Positions 26,922 through 36,419 of a DNA stretch of 64,000 nt are shown here, piece by piece. A program made the translations under genes and the position numbers. The stretch spans positions 1 through 64,000 of the forward strand of contig OY288145.1 in the NCBI GenBank assembly GCA_958439195.1, in the 5' to 3' direction. Every line of letters starts with the position of its first letter. The first letter of the stretch is position 1. Source of the DNA: an uncultured Paracoccaceae bacterium (lineage in GTDB: Bacteria; Pseudomonadota; Alphaproteobacteria; Rhodobacterales; Rhodobacteraceae). The notes below the pieces were generated by a model that had not been told where the DNA came from, made no database searches, and saw only the letters and a program-made list of their open reading frames with translations.

Positions 26922-29275
26922 TCCCGCCCCTGCGCCGAAAGGCCCTGCGCGATCTGCGGCGGCTTTGGGGGCAGGCGTTGGCCATTGCGCTTGTGCTTGC
27001 GGCGGGCGTGGCGACGATGATCCTTGGCAATGGGGCGCATCGGTCGCTGTCGGACACGCGGGAGCGTTACTATGCTGATTACCGCTTTGCCGACATCTTC
27101 AGCGATGTTGTCCGCGCACCCCTTGCCCTGGTCGAGGATATCGAAGCCATCGACGGCGTCCTTCAGGTGGAACCCCGGATCGTCAAGCTTGGGCGCCCCG
27201 AAATCGACGGCATGGCCGAACCGGCCTCTGTGCTGCTGGTCAGCCTGCCCAAATCCGATGGCCTGAACCTACTTTACCTGCGTGAAGGTCGCCTTGCCCA
27301 TCCTGATGCCGCGAACGAGGTGGTGGTGTCGCAGGACTTCGCCAGCGCGCATGGCCTGCGACAAGGGTCGCGGCTGACGGTCGTCATGAATGGCAAGCGG
27401 CGGGAACTTACCGTCACCGGTATCGCGCTGTCGCCCGAGTTCATCTATGCATTGGGCCCTGGCGAAATGATGCCCGATCCGCACCGCTTCGGCGTGGTCT
27501 GGATGCCGCGCCCGGCCCTTGAACAGGCGTTCGACCTGAAGGGGGCCTTTTCAAACCTTGCACTGCGACTGGCACGCGGCGTGCCAGAAAGCCGCGTCAT
27601 TGCCACGCTGGACCGCCTTACCGCCCCATATGGTGGTGGCGGTGGAACGGGACGTGCCGAACAAACGTCACATGCCTTTCTGGATGCTGAACTGAAGCAA
27701 CTGGCCGCGATGGTGAAGGTGCTGCCCCCCATCTTTCTTCTGGTGGCGGCAATGCTGGTCCATATGACCCTGTCACGCCTGATTGCATTGGAACGCGAAC
27801 AGATCGGTCTGCTGAAGGCGCTGGGCTATACGCCTGCCAAGATTGCGCAGCACTATCTTGAATTCCTGCTGCTGATCGTGCTTGGCGGCGTTCTGGTCGG
27901 TTTTGTCGCGGGCGCTGGGTTGGGTGCCGGTCTGGCGCGCCTTTATGCCCGGTTCTTTTCATTCCCGTTCCTCGACTTCGGAACGGACCTGCGGGTTTAC
28001 GGTCTGGCCGCTGTTGTCACGGCTGTCGCTGCAGTGGCGGGCGCGCTGCAATCGCTGCGTGCGGTGCTGTCCCTGCCCCCCGCCGTTGCGATGGCCCCGC
28101 CCGCGCCCGCCGATTACCGAGGGGGCAATGGATGGGTGTTGCGGGCCGTTCGCCTGCGCCAAACAGGCCGCATGGTTCTGCGCCATCTGCTCCACTGGCC
28201 TTTCCGCACGGCATCCAGTGTGCTTGGCATGGCGATGGCCGTTGCGATCCTTGTGGCCTCGCTCTGGTCCTTCGGGTCCATCGATCACATGATCCGCGTC
28301 ACATTCCAGATGGCCGAACGGCAGGATGTCAAAATGGTCTTTGGCACGCCCGAAACGCCGGTCGCCTTGGCCGACATCCGGCACATGCCGGGCGTGATGG
28401 CCGCCGAACCCTTTCGCCTTGTCCCGGCTGAACTGACGCATGGCACCAGGTCAAAACGCCTTGTCATCCAGGGGCGCCCCGACAATGCGCGGATTTCCCG
28501 TGTCCTGTCGCCGGATCTGCAACCGATGCCGATGCCCGAGGCTGGACTGATCCTGAGCGCGGCACTGGCGGATGCCTTGCTGCTGCGTCCCGGTGACCGA
28601 GTGACTGTCGAATTCCTTGAAGGGCGCCGTTCGGTGATCGAGCTTTCGGTCAGTGGCATTTCGCTTGGCTATGTCGGGCTTGGCGCTGCAATGGACATCA
28701 CGGCACTTGGCCGCGCCACGGGGGATGGTCCGCTTATTTCCGGCGCGGACATTCTGCTGGATGAAGCAGAGGCACAGGCGTTCTTCAAGGCGGCCGCCGC
28801 CACGCCCAAGACGGCCTTCCTGAACGTCACCGATCTGACCGTGTCACGCTTCCGCGCGACCTTGGCCGAGAATATCATCCTGATGATAAGCGTCTACGTT
28901 ACCTTGGCCGCCATCATTGCGCTGGGTGTGGTCTATAACTTCTCGCGCATTGCGCTGTCGGAACAGGGTCGGGAATTGGCCAGTCTGCGCGTCCTCGGCT
29001 TTACCCGTGCAGAGGTTGCCTCGGTGATCTTGCTGGAACTCGCGGTTGTCGTGGTGTTGGCGCAGCCTTTTGGTTGGCTGATCGGTCACGGTATCGGACG
29101 GGCGATGGTGGCGGCCTTTTCGTCTGATCTCTACCGTGTTCCCTTCGTCATGGGACGACAGGTCTATGCAAGTGCAAGCCTCATCGTGATCGCCGCCGCA
29201 GGTCTTTCTGCCTTCGCCATCCGAGGACGAATTGACCAGCTTGATCTGATTGCCGTTCTGAAGACAAGGGAATGA
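26915..29275 (+). CDS. ABC transporter permease with two FtsX/MacB-type domains
   Basis: A 786-residue permease. An N-terminal TM helix (about 16-36) and a periplasmic MacB-PCD-like region lead to one FtsX block of three TM helices (about 275-390). A second TM/periplasmic half then ends in a second FtsX block (about 650-785). This tandem design is found in exporters of the DevC/LolE-like class. Start 26915 overlaps the ATPase, and its stop overlaps the adaptor start by ATGA (29272-29275). It probably exports lipids, peptides or drugs, but the sequence does not say which. Confidence 0.85.
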   Translation: MVIPPLRRKALRDLRRLWGQALAIALVLAAGVATMILGNGAHRSLSDTRERYYADYRFADIFSDVVRAPLALVEDIEAIDGVLQVEPRIVKLGRPEIDGMAEPASVLLVSLPKSDGLNLLYLREGRLAHPDAANEVVVSQDFASAHGLRQGSRLTVVMNGKRRELTVTGIALSPEFIYALGPGEMMPDPHRFGVVWMPRPALEQAFDLKGAFSNLALRLARGVPESRVIATLDRLTAPYGGGGGTGRAEQTSHAFLDAELKQLAAMVKVLPPIFLLVAAMLVHMTLSRLIALEREQIGLLKALGYTPAKIAQHYLEFLLLIVLGGVLVGFVAGAGLGAGLARLYARFFSFPFLDFGTDLRVYGLAAVVTAVAAVAGALQSLRAVLSLPPAVAMAPPAPADYRGGNGWVLRAVRLRQTGRMVLRHLLHWPFRTASSVLGMAMAVAILVASLWSFGSIDHMIRVTFQMAERQDVKMVFGTPETPVALADIRHMPGVMAAEPFRLVPAELTHGTRSKRLVIQGRPDNARISRVLSPDLQPMPMPEAGLILSAALADALLLRPGDRVTVEFLEGRRSVIELSVSGISLGYVGLGAAMDITALGRATGDGPLISGADILLDEAEAQAFFKAAAATPKTAFLNVTDLTVSRFRATLAENIILMISVYVTLAAIIALGVVYNFSRIALSEQGRELASLRVLGFTRAEVASVILLELAVVVVLAQPFGWLIGHGIGRAMVAAFSSDLYRVPFVMGRQVYASASLIVIAAAGLSAFAIRGRIDQLDLIAVLKTRE

Positions 29276-30441
29276 CCATGCGCCGCTTGTTCATCGCCGG
29301 AGCCATCTTTTCCGCCATCGCCCTGCTTATGTGGGTGTTCCTTCCCGACCCTGTCCCCGTCGAGACAGCGGCCATCACACGCGGCGACCTGACCGTCAGC
29401 GTCGAGGCCGAAGGCGAGGCGCGCGTCCGCGAAGTCGTCGTCCTGTCGGCTCCAATCGCAGGGCTGTTGCAGCGCGTCACCTTCCATCCGGGCGATACCG
29501 TTGCCGCCGGACAGGTGGTCGCGCGGATTGGACCCGCCACGCCGGCCCTGCTTGATGCCCGCGCCCGTGCCGTGGCCGAGGCGACAGCCGCCGCCGCTGC
29601 CGCCGCCGTCGAACTTGCCCGAAGCCAGTTGGTGCAGGCTGAGGCCACTCTGGACTTTGCCCGAACCGAAGCGGATCGCGCACGCACGCTTTTTGCCCGC
29701 GCGGCCCTGTCGCAAAGGATGCTGGACGATGCGACCCTTGCTGAACGCACCGCCGCGGCAACCGTCACCAGCGCCCGCGCCAACCTTGGCGTCCGCGAAA
29801 AAGAGCTGGAAAGCGCAAATGCCATGCTCAGCGGCGACACGGCCACTGGTGCGGCCTGTTGCATCGATGTGAAGGCACCGGTCGCGGGCAGCATTCTGCG
29901 GGTCGCAACCGAAGACGAACAGGTGCTTCAGGCCGGCACCCCGATCATGGAAATTGGCGACCTTCGGGACATGGAAATCGTTGTCCATGTCCTGTCCCGT
30001 GACGCCGTGGACATCGTCAAAGGGGCAGAGGCGACCATCACGGCCTGGGGCGGCCCGGAACTTGCGGCCCGCGTGGAACGCGTCGAACCCGGTGCAACAA
30101 CCCGGGTTTCGGCGCTGGGTATTGAAGAACAAAGGGTCGAGGTGCGCCTTTCTTTGCGCGCGCCCCCACCGTCGACTTTGGGTCACGGTTTTCGGGTCAC
30201 GGCGCGCATCACGATTGGCGCGGCTAAGAACATCCTGCGGGTTCCGATCGCCGCTCTTTTCCGGTCCGGGGGCGATTGGGCGGTCTATTCGGTGCAGGAA
30301 GGCAGGGCTGCACTGCGCCTTCTGTCCATCGGCAAGCGGAACGAGGAATGGGCCGAGGTTCTGACCGGGTTGGACGAGGATACAGTCGTCGTCCTGCATC
30401 CTGCGGACACGGTCAAGGACCGGGTTCGGATCAGACACTGA
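29272..30441 (+). CDS. HlyD-family membrane fusion (adaptor) protein
   Basis: A 389-residue periplasmic adaptor. It has an N-terminal membrane anchor (about 5-22), a lipoyl-like half (EGEARVREVVVLSAPIAG..), a long Ala-rich helical hairpin (about 95-190) and the returning lipoyl half (VKAPVAGSILRV). This is the MacA/HlyD layout that links an inner-membrane pump to an outer-membrane channel. No outer-membrane factor gene is present nearby, so a shared TolC-like protein is presumably used. It is the last gene of the operon. Confidence 0.86.
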   Translation: MTMRRLFIAGAIFSAIALLMWVFLPDPVPVETAAITRGDLTVSVEAEGEARVREVVVLSAPIAGLLQRVTFHPGDTVAAGQVVARIGPATPALLDARARAVAEATAAAAAAAVELARSQLVQAEATLDFARTEADRARTLFARAALSQRMLDDATLAERTAAATVTSARANLGVREKELESANAMLSGDTATGAACCIDVKAPVAGSILRVATEDEQVLQAGTPIMEIGDLRDMEIVVHVLSRDAVDIVKGAEATITAWGGPELAARVERVEPGATTRVSALGIEEQRVEVRLSLRAPPPSTLGHGFRVTARITIGAAKNILRVPIAALFRSGGDWAVYSVQEGRAALRLLSIGKRNEEWAEVLTGLDEDTVVVLHPADTVKDRVRIRH

Positions 30442-30763
30442 CAAACCATCAATCAATTGCGCAGGCGATGACCTGACTGCTGTGCCATCCTGCCTGCTGC
30501 CAAACTGCCTGTGCTGCCAGACTGCCTGTGATGCCAGACTGCCGTCCCTATCGCACGAAATTCGGGCCACGCCCGCTTTGATGAGCATCAGCCCGTTCAC
30601 GGCGACCGTTTACTCGGAGTCGGAACCGCCTGCATCTTCGACGCGGGGTCAATGCGCAGCAAGTTGCGAATCGGCTAAAGCTGGAACGGAAACATGACAC
30701 GGAGTACGGTTCCGAAGAACGGTTCCGGGTTCTGGAGTATTTGAATTGTCGGGACTTTTAAAT
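30442..30763. other. Non-coding region with short tandem repeats
   Basis: 322 bases without a gene, holding a 17-bp tandem repeat (30498-30548) and several GGTTCCG motifs near 30708-30730. No intrinsic terminator with a T-run was found. Confidence 0.5.
30498..30548. repeat. 17-bp tandem repeat, three copies
   Basis: Units start at 30498, 30515 and 30532, with consensus TGCCAGACTGCCTGTGA. The first unit differs by two bases, and the third diverges at its 3' end. A shorter related unit precedes at 30483. It lies downstream of the efflux operon. Confidence 0.7.
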
Positions 30764-30840
30764 TGGTCGGAGCGAGAGGATTCGAACCTCCGACCCCCTG
30801 CTCCCGAAGCAGGTGCGCTACCAGGCTGCGCTACGCTCCG
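30764..30840 (-). tRNA. tRNA-Pro (anticodon CGG)
   Basis: A 77-base tRNA on the minus strand. The acceptor stem is CGGAGCG/CGCTCCG with discriminator A and encoded CCA. The anticodon stem is CCTGC/GCAGG with loop TTCGGGA, giving anticodon CGG, which reads the proline codon CCG. The T-arm contains GGTTCGAATCC. No integrase gene or duplicated 3' end was seen nearby, so there is no sign of use as an integration site. Confidence 0.96.
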
Positions 30841-30910
30841 ACCATTGCGGGTGGGTTACAGCCCTGCGACGGCGTTTGCAAGGGGGGATGACTTTTGACG
30901 TCTGACGGAA

Positions 30911-31882
30911 TCAATCCTGCCGTTCGGGGATGCCCATCCGCCGCATCATCACGCTGATGCGGGGCATGGCACCGGTTTCGGGGCGGCTTTTGGTGGCGAG
31001 GACGGGGCGGTTTTCGGACACGCTTGGGGTGCCTTCGCGCAGGACGATGTAGATGCCCGAGGCAATGATGATGGTGCTGCCGATTGCGGTGTAGAGGTCG
31101 ATGGATTCGTTGAAGAGAAGCGATCCGTAGAGTGCGGCCCAGAGGATTTGGGAATACTGCATCGGGGCGACGATGATGGCCGGGGCGGTGCGATAGGCCA
31201 TGATAACCAAAAGCCCCGCGACAAAGCCGAAGAGCGCGATGATGCCCATCAGGCCCAGATGAGCCACCGGCATCGGCACATAGACGAAGGGCAGCACCGC
31301 CCCCATCGCCAGCACGTTGCCAAGCATGGGAAACATCATCAGCACGGCCGAGCGTTCATCGGTGCCGATCTTGCGCACGATGACCGAGGTGAGCGCACCT
31401 GTCACCGCGGCGGACAGGGCGGCGAGGTGGCCAAGGCCAAGATCTGCCTCGCCCGGACGAAGGACGACAAGCACGCCGATCAGCCCCACCACCACGGCAA
31501 GCCCGCGGCGCAGACCGACCTTTTCGCCCAGCATCGGGATCGCCATGAGCGTGATCAGAAGTGGCATGGCGAAAAAGATGGCATAGGCCTGCGCCATCGG
31601 CAGTTGCGAAAAGGCGAAAAATCCCGCCACACCGGTCAGCACCGCAGATACGGCGCGCGCCAAACTCCACCACGGGTGGCGGGGGACGAGGTTTCCATCG
31701 CGCTTGTCGCCCAGCAGCATGACGGTGACCAGCGGAAAGCTGAGCAGGCCCGAGAAGAAGATGATCTGGACGGCGGAATAATCGCTGCCCAGGAATTTCA
31801 CCACGACGTCATGGGTGGCGTAGATCCCGAAAGCGGCAAGGGAAAGGGCGGCACCCTTGAGGTTCGAATGGGGCATCGACAT
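30911..31882 (-). CDS. DMT superfamily transporter (EamA domains)
   Basis: A 323-residue membrane protein with ten predicted TM helices in two EamA repeats, typical of drug/metabolite transporters that export amino acids or other metabolites. The first repeat starts AALSLAAFGIYATHDVVVKFLG, with the conserved polar residue early in TM1. The Arg/Glu-rich C-terminal tail after TM10 is cytoplasmic. It stands alone between the tRNA and leuB on the same strand. Substrate unknown. Confidence 0.85.
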   Translation of the reverse strand: MSMPHSNLKGAALSLAAFGIYATHDVVVKFLGSDYSAVQIIFFSGLLSFPLVTVMLLGDKRDGNLVPRHPWWSLARAVSAVLTGVAGFFAFSQLPMAQAYAIFFAMPLLITLMAIPMLGEKVGLRRGLAVVVGLIGVLVVLRPGEADLGLGHLAALSAAVTGALTSVIVRKIGTDERSAVLMMFPMLGNVLAMGAVLPFVYVPMPVAHLGLMGIIALFGFVAGLLVIMAYRTAPAIIVAPMQYSQILWAALYGSLLFNESIDLYTAIGSTIIIASGIYIVLREGTPSVSENRPVLATKSRPETGAMPRISVMMRRMGIPERQD

Positions 31883-32002
31883 CGGGTCTGGCCTTCGGGT
31901 CTGGCTTGGGTGTTAGCGCCAACGTTCTGGACCGGGACCGGTGCGGGTGCAAGATCGGGAAGTGCGCGACAGGCAAAAATCAGCACCGTCACGGCAAATG
32001 CA

Positions 32003-32031
32003 ACAGGCCCCGGCGGGATGCCGGGGCCTGT
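32003..32031 (-). terminator. Strong stem-loop downstream of leuB
   Basis: A perfect 12-bp GC-rich stem (ACAGGCCCCGGC and its complement) with a 5-base loop, 21 bases after the leuB stop. On the minus strand it is followed by TTGCATTTG, a weak U-tract, which fits termination of leuB transcription. Confidence 0.7.
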
Positions 32032-32051
32032 GGGGGTGGCGCGGGATCAGG

Positions 32052-33158
32052 TCAAAGCGACGCGTCAAGCGCGGCGATGACGGCATCGCCCATCTGGCTG
32101 GTGGTGACCGGAACGCCGCCTTCTGGCCCCATCAGATCGGCGGTGCGGACACCATCCGCCAGCACCTTTTCGACGGCCTTTTCGACGCGGGTCGCATCGT
32201 CGCCCATGTCAAAGGAATAGCGCAGCGCCATTGCGAACGACAGGATGCAGGCGATCGGGTTGGCCTTGCCCTGACCCGCGATATCGGGGGCGGAGCCGTG
32301 GACGGGTTCATACAGCGCCTTGGGCCGTCCGTTGGCCATCGGCAGGCCGAGGCTGGCCGAAGGCAGCATCCCCAGCGACCCGGTCAACATGGCCGCCATG
32401 TCGGACAGCACATCCCCGAACAGGTTGTCGGTGACGATGACGTCAAACTGTTTGGGCCAACGGCACAACTGCATGGCGCCATTGTCGGCATACATGTGCG
32501 TCAGCGCGACATCGGGATATTCCTTGTCATGCACTTCCTGCACGACCTGCCGCCACAGGATGCCCGATTCCATGACATTGGCCTTCTCCATCGAGCAGAC
32601 CTTGTTGTTGCGGCGGCGGGCCAATTCAAAGGCAGACCGCGCAACGCGGGCGATTTCGCTTTCCGTATAGCGCTGGGTGTTGATGCCCACCCGTTCGTTG
32701 CCTTCGGTGAAAATACCGCGCGGTTCGCCGAAATAGACGCCAGAGGTAAGTTCGCGGACGATGACGATATCAAGGCCCGCCACCACATCACGCTTTAACG
32801 ACGAGAAATCGGCCAGCGCGTCAAAGCATTGCGCCGGGCGCAGGTTGGAGAACAGGTCCATCTCCTTGCGCAGGCGCAGCAGGCCGCGTTCGGGTTTCAC
32901 GCTGAAATCCAGATTGTCATATTGCGGGCCACCAACGGCACCCAGAAGGACGGCATCCACCTCTTGGGCCTTGGCCATCGTGTCGTCATGCAGGGGGGTG
33001 CCGTGCTTGTCATAAGCGCAGCCACCGACCAGGTCTTCGGTCACGTCAAAGGTGACGCCACGCTTGGTTCCGAACCAACCGATGATCTTTTTGACCTCGG
33101 CCATGACTTCGGGGCCGATGCCATCACCAGCAAGGATGAGAAGAGAGGGATTTGCCAT
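32052..33158 (-). CDS. leuB: 3-isopropylmalate dehydrogenase
   Basis: This 368-residue enzyme catalyses the NAD-dependent oxidative decarboxylation of 3-isopropylmalate in leucine synthesis. It has LLILAGDGIGPEVM at the N-terminus, the substrate-binding region with the Arg residues of RLRKEMDLFSNLRP, the acidic metal site (DNLFGDVLSDMAAMLTGSLG, about 250-269) and the nucleotide-binding EPVHGSAPDIAGQGKANP motif (about 285-302). ATG 33158 follows CAGGAG. leuC and leuD lie farther along on the same strand (37540-39563), with a frameshifted gene, a membrane protein and two opposing regulators between. Confidence 0.95.
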   Translation of the reverse strand: MANPSLLILAGDGIGPEVMAEVKKIIGWFGTKRGVTFDVTEDLVGGCAYDKHGTPLHDDTMAKAQEVDAVLLGAVGGPQYDNLDFSVKPERGLLRLRKEMDLFSNLRPAQCFDALADFSSLKRDVVAGLDIVIVRELTSGVYFGEPRGIFTEGNERVGINTQRYTESEIARVARSAFELARRRNNKVCSMEKANVMESGILWRQVVQEVHDKEYPDVALTHMYADNGAMQLCRWPKQFDVIVTDNLFGDVLSDMAAMLTGSLGMLPSASLGLPMANGRPKALYEPVHGSAPDIAGQGKANPIACILSFAMALRYSFDMGDDATRVEKAVEKVLADGVRTADLMGPEGGVPVTTSQMGDAVIAALDASL

Positions 33159-33372
33159 GGCGGCGCTCCTGCAGGACAAGGAAATTCTTGGGGGGTGGCC
33201 TATCGGCTTGGGTCGGGCGGGTCAAGCGGGCAGGGGCCACTGTAAAGAATGGTGCGGGCTATACATGTGGATAGTTGCCTGCATTCAAATTCGCGCTTTT
33301 GTTTAGGTCGGGACAGAACATGCGCTATCTTGGTGACTAAGGCCGTGGTGTGCGTGTCGGTGAAAGATTTGA

Positions 33373-34461
33373 GTGACTAAGATGCCTGAGTTAAGGGGGC
33401 TGCCCGCATCATTTGACGGGCGGGGTGCTGCTGGGCGGGGGGAACCTGCCCTGGAGTTACGGTTATTGAGTGGGGGGCATGTATTCCGTGACTTGAAAGA
33501 GTTCCGGCGCGCGGCGCGTCATCGCTATGTTCTGGCCAATTGTGCAGGTTTGACCTTTCCGGCAATCGTCCTGCTGTATGCGCTGGACAGCACGGAAATG
33601 CCGATTGATTTGCAGGTGCCATCGGTTGTGGTTGGGATGGTGGCCGCGCAGATGTTGGTCATTGCCTATCTTGCCGGTGCCGTGCGACTGGCGCGTCTGT
33701 TGTGCAAGAACGCGCAGGTCATCCAGGTCTGGGTAACGCCTGGGATAATGGTCGGTGCCGCGGGGATGCTGGGCGTTGTGCATGTGATGCATGGCCTGAT
33801 GGATGTGCAGCATGACTGGACGGAACTGCGTTCACATCTGATCCCGTTTTTCTGCGTGCTGTATCTGGAGATCGCCGCAACGATCCTTTTTCGCGGGCCG
33901 GTGCCGCGCGCCTTGGCGAAACTGCGGGCCGGGGAAGGGCTGATGGCGGCCCAGGTCGCCGCGACGCAGGCGCAGGTGCCGGTTGAAGCACCGTCGGTCC
34001 CGACGGCGGATAAAGACCCTGATCCGCCAGTTGCTCTGGACATCGCGCAGGCGGTGGCCCGCCGTCTGGGCGTGCCCGCGACTGATGTCTTGCGGCTGGA
34101 GGCCAGCGGGAATTATGTGACCATCGTTACCAGGAAAGGGCGGCAGTTGGTGCCTGGCCCATTTTCGGCAATTGCGGCGATGATGCCTGCCGCATTGGGC
34201 CGACAGGTGCAACGGTCGCATTGGGTTTCGCTTGCCGCAGTTGACCGTGTGCGACGGCAAGGCCGCGAGGTTTATTTGCAATTGACCTGCGGCGCATTGG
34301 TGCCGGTATCGGTGGCCTTGCGGGCTGATGTTCAGGCCTGGCTGGAAGCCGGTGGAAAGCTGGCAGGTTCGCCTCGCGGCATGGCTTTGCGGGTATCATC
34401 GCAAGAACCAAGGCGACTTGGCACATGGTCCGGTGCTGGCAGAAAGGACGCCGGAACATGA
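33373..34461 (+). CDS. Membrane-anchored LytTR-domain regulator, first of a tandem pair
   Basis: The 362-residue protein (GTG 33373; ATG 33382 is an alternative) has four hydrophobic segments (about 55-75, 85-110, 122-142 and 155-172), a linker, and a C-terminal LytTR DNA-binding domain (about 230-330). LytTR features seen are VLRLEASGNYVTIVTRKG, PGPFSAI and RSHWVSLAAVDRVRRQG. Such proteins may bind DNA from the membrane in response to a membrane signal. It overlaps the next, paralogous gene by ATGA. Targets and signals are unknown. Confidence 0.78.
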   Translation: MTKMPELRGLPASFDGRGAAGRGEPALELRLLSGGHVFRDLKEFRRAARHRYVLANCAGLTFPAIVLLYALDSTEMPIDLQVPSVVVGMVAAQMLVIAYLAGAVRLARLLCKNAQVIQVWVTPGIMVGAAGMLGVVHVMHGLMDVQHDWTELRSHLIPFFCVLYLEIAATILFRGPVPRALAKLRAGEGLMAAQVAATQAQVPVEAPSVPTADKDPDPPVALDIAQAVARRLGVPATDVLRLEASGNYVTIVTRKGRQLVPGPFSAIAAMMPAALGRQVQRSHWVSLAAVDRVRRQGREVYLQLTCGALVPVSVALRADVQAWLEAGGKLAGSPRGMALRVSSQEPRRLGTWSGAGRKDAGT

Positions 34462-35405
34462 ACCAGCCGTTGCCACAGGAAGATGCCCGGTTGGAAATAG
34501 TCTTGTTTTCCGGTGACATCGTGGCCTTTGGGCGGGGCGAACTCGCGCGGGGCCTGCTGCATCGTTATGTCTTGATCCACTATTTGTTCCTGTGCTTTTT
34601 CCTTTCGATTGTGGACACAAGCAGCGGCCAGCCGATTGCGATGATGGAGGAGCGGGCAATCATCATCGCATCTGGCGTGGTGGTGGCGGTTGTGGTGTTG
34701 CTGCTGGTTGCGCTTGTGCTTGATCAGATTGCGGCACGGCGGGGCAGGTTCTGCATTTCCGCCTCGCCGTTCTTGTTCACGGCAGCCGCCATCGGGGTTT
34801 TTGTCGGGGATGTCGCAGAACTTTGGATCGTGGAAAACAGCACGCAGCTATGGTTGCGATCGGGCGCGCTGGCGCTGTTCTACTATATTCTGGCCGAGGC
34901 AGTGGCACATCTCTTGATGCTGGTGGTGATGCCCCGCGTGCTGCGCGATCTGCGTGGTTATGTGCCGTGGCCCGTGGAGCCGGCAGTGTCGGTGCCGCCG
35001 CTGGCTATGTTCCCGGTGGCGGACGCCGCCGTGGATCAGTTGGAAATTGGCGGGCGGTTGGTCAATGCACAAGACCTGATCCGGATCACGGCAGAGGGCA
35101 ACTATCTGCGGGTGCTGACACAGCAAGACCGAATGTACCTGCCTGGCCCGTTCGGCGTGGTGGTTGATCCGCTGCCGGAACAGTTGGGGGTGCGTGTGTC
35201 GCGTTCGGATTGGGTGGCACGGTCGGCGGTGCGCGGTATTCGCCGTGAGGGGCGCGAGATGTTTGTCGACTTGCACGATGGCGCGACGGTGCGGGTTGCC
35301 AATTCGCGGCAAAAGGTCGTGACTTCGGTTCTTGACCTTCCGGTGCAGCGGATGCGGCTTTCGGCAAAGGCTCAAGGTGGGGCAAAGTCGATCCAGAGCG
35401 GATAG
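34458..35405 (+). CDS. Membrane-anchored LytTR-domain regulator, second of a tandem pair
   Basis: A 315-residue paralogue of the upstream gene with the same design. The N-terminal cytoplasmic stretch (RLEIVLFSGDIVAFGRGELAR) matches the ELRLLSGGHVFRDLKEFRR region of the first copy. Four TM helices follow, then a LytTR domain (about 195-290, LIRITAEGNYLRVLT.., RVSRSDWVARSAVRGIRREG). Start 34458 is set by the ATGA overlap. The two copies have diverged widely, so the duplication is old. They may form heterodimers. Its 3' end overlaps the end of the convergent endonuclease gene at 35372-35405. Confidence 0.78.
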   Translation: MNQPLPQEDARLEIVLFSGDIVAFGRGELARGLLHRYVLIHYLFLCFFLSIVDTSSGQPIAMMEERAIIIASGVVVAVVVLLLVALVLDQIAARRGRFCISASPFLFTAAAIGVFVGDVAELWIVENSTQLWLRSGALALFYYILAEAVAHLLMLVVMPRVLRDLRGYVPWPVEPAVSVPPLAMFPVADAAVDQLEIGGRLVNAQDLIRITAEGNYLRVLTQQDRMYLPGPFGVVVDPLPEQLGVRVSRSDWVARSAVRGIRREGREMFVDLHDGATVRVANSRQKVVTSVLDLPVQRMRLSAKAQGGAKSIQSG

Positions 35406-36414
35406 TGATGAGATGCGGTGGCAAGGGTCGCGGCAAGCGGGTCGGTGTCGGGCGGCCACAGGATACCGGAGGCAAGGATGTGCAGGCCAGCCGAGGGCAG
35501 TATGTAATCCAGCCGCAGGCCGCCAAGCCTGTCATAGATTGCGGTATCCAACGCTGGATCGCCGCGATGTGCAGGCTCTGTCCGCAGGTGTGTGCCGCGT
35601 GGAGCCGGGTCTGACAGGGCGGGATGGTTCAGAAGGGCGCGCAAGGCCGTTGTTCTGCCATCACCATCCATCGGGTCAAGGTTGGCATCACCCAGCAAGA
35701 CAAAGGGTTCAGCCGGGGGCCGGATCGCAAGATTGCCATCCAGAAGATGCATCCAGAATGCAGCCTCATCCGCGTTTCGGTGGCCATTCCAATCCCTTGG
35801 GTCGTCAAAGGCGGGGGGGTGGCGTGCCAGATCAACAAGGGGAGCGGGCTGCCGTCTGGCAACTGGACAGGCAGGATCAGATGGCTGTGCGACGACAGGC
35901 GCTGAACCGCGACAAGGCTGGGATCGGTGCCGGGTGGAATACCGGCCTGCGGCAGATCGCGCCAGAGGAACGCGCTGAAATCCTGCGCCTGACCCGGCAG
36001 CAGGGGCAGGCGTGACAGGATCGCCGTACCGCCAGCACCGGGAAAGCGACCCCAGCCCTGCGCGTCTTCGGGTTCGTTCAGGCGACCATCGCCATCGACA
36101 TCAAATCCCGTGGGCTGGCCGCTATTGGGGCGCGGCGCGAACAGATGGGGGTATGGCTGACCCACCGATTGCAAGGACATGGCAAGGGCCGCCAGCGCAT
36201 GAAGGCCGGGGTCGTGATCTACCCCGGTCAGCACAAGGATATCGGCATCCAGGCGGGCCAGAACCGCGAGGGTTGCCATGACCTGCGGATCGGTGCCTTT
36301 TTCAATGTCGCGCAACAACAGGCCGGGGCCGCGCCGTTCTAGCCCGACATTCCACAGGGCAAGGCGCAGGCTTTCTGCCTGTGCCGCGGGCGTGCAAAGC
36401 AGCGCCACCAGCAA
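35372..36414 (-). pseudogene. Endonuclease/exonuclease/phosphatase family protein, frameshifted
   Basis: Two frames together encode one secreted EEP-fold protein. The first (to about 35820) has a signal-like stretch (ALLVALLCTPAAQA) then LRLALWNVGL, a TGVDHDPG segment and DGRLNEPEDAQGWGRFPG. The second (from about 35812) has LLGDANLDPMDGDGR and LDYILPSAG, which carry the catalytic Asp/Asn residues. They join if a C7 run (G7 at 35813-35819 on the plus strand) is lengthened by one base. The start is unclear; TTG 36414 near the upstream stop is a guess, and ATG 36543 would overlap the upstream gene by over 120 bases. Either a sequencing error or a slippage mutation. Confidence 0.7.
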
Positions 36415-36419
36415 GGCAA

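Noticed and set aside
30708..30730. LexA-like GTTC repeats
   Set aside because: The spacings between GTTC copies are not seven bases, and no SOS gene follows.
30764..30840. tRNA-Pro as genomic island attachment site
   Set aside because: No integrase and no duplicated tRNA 3' end were found in the flanking sequence.
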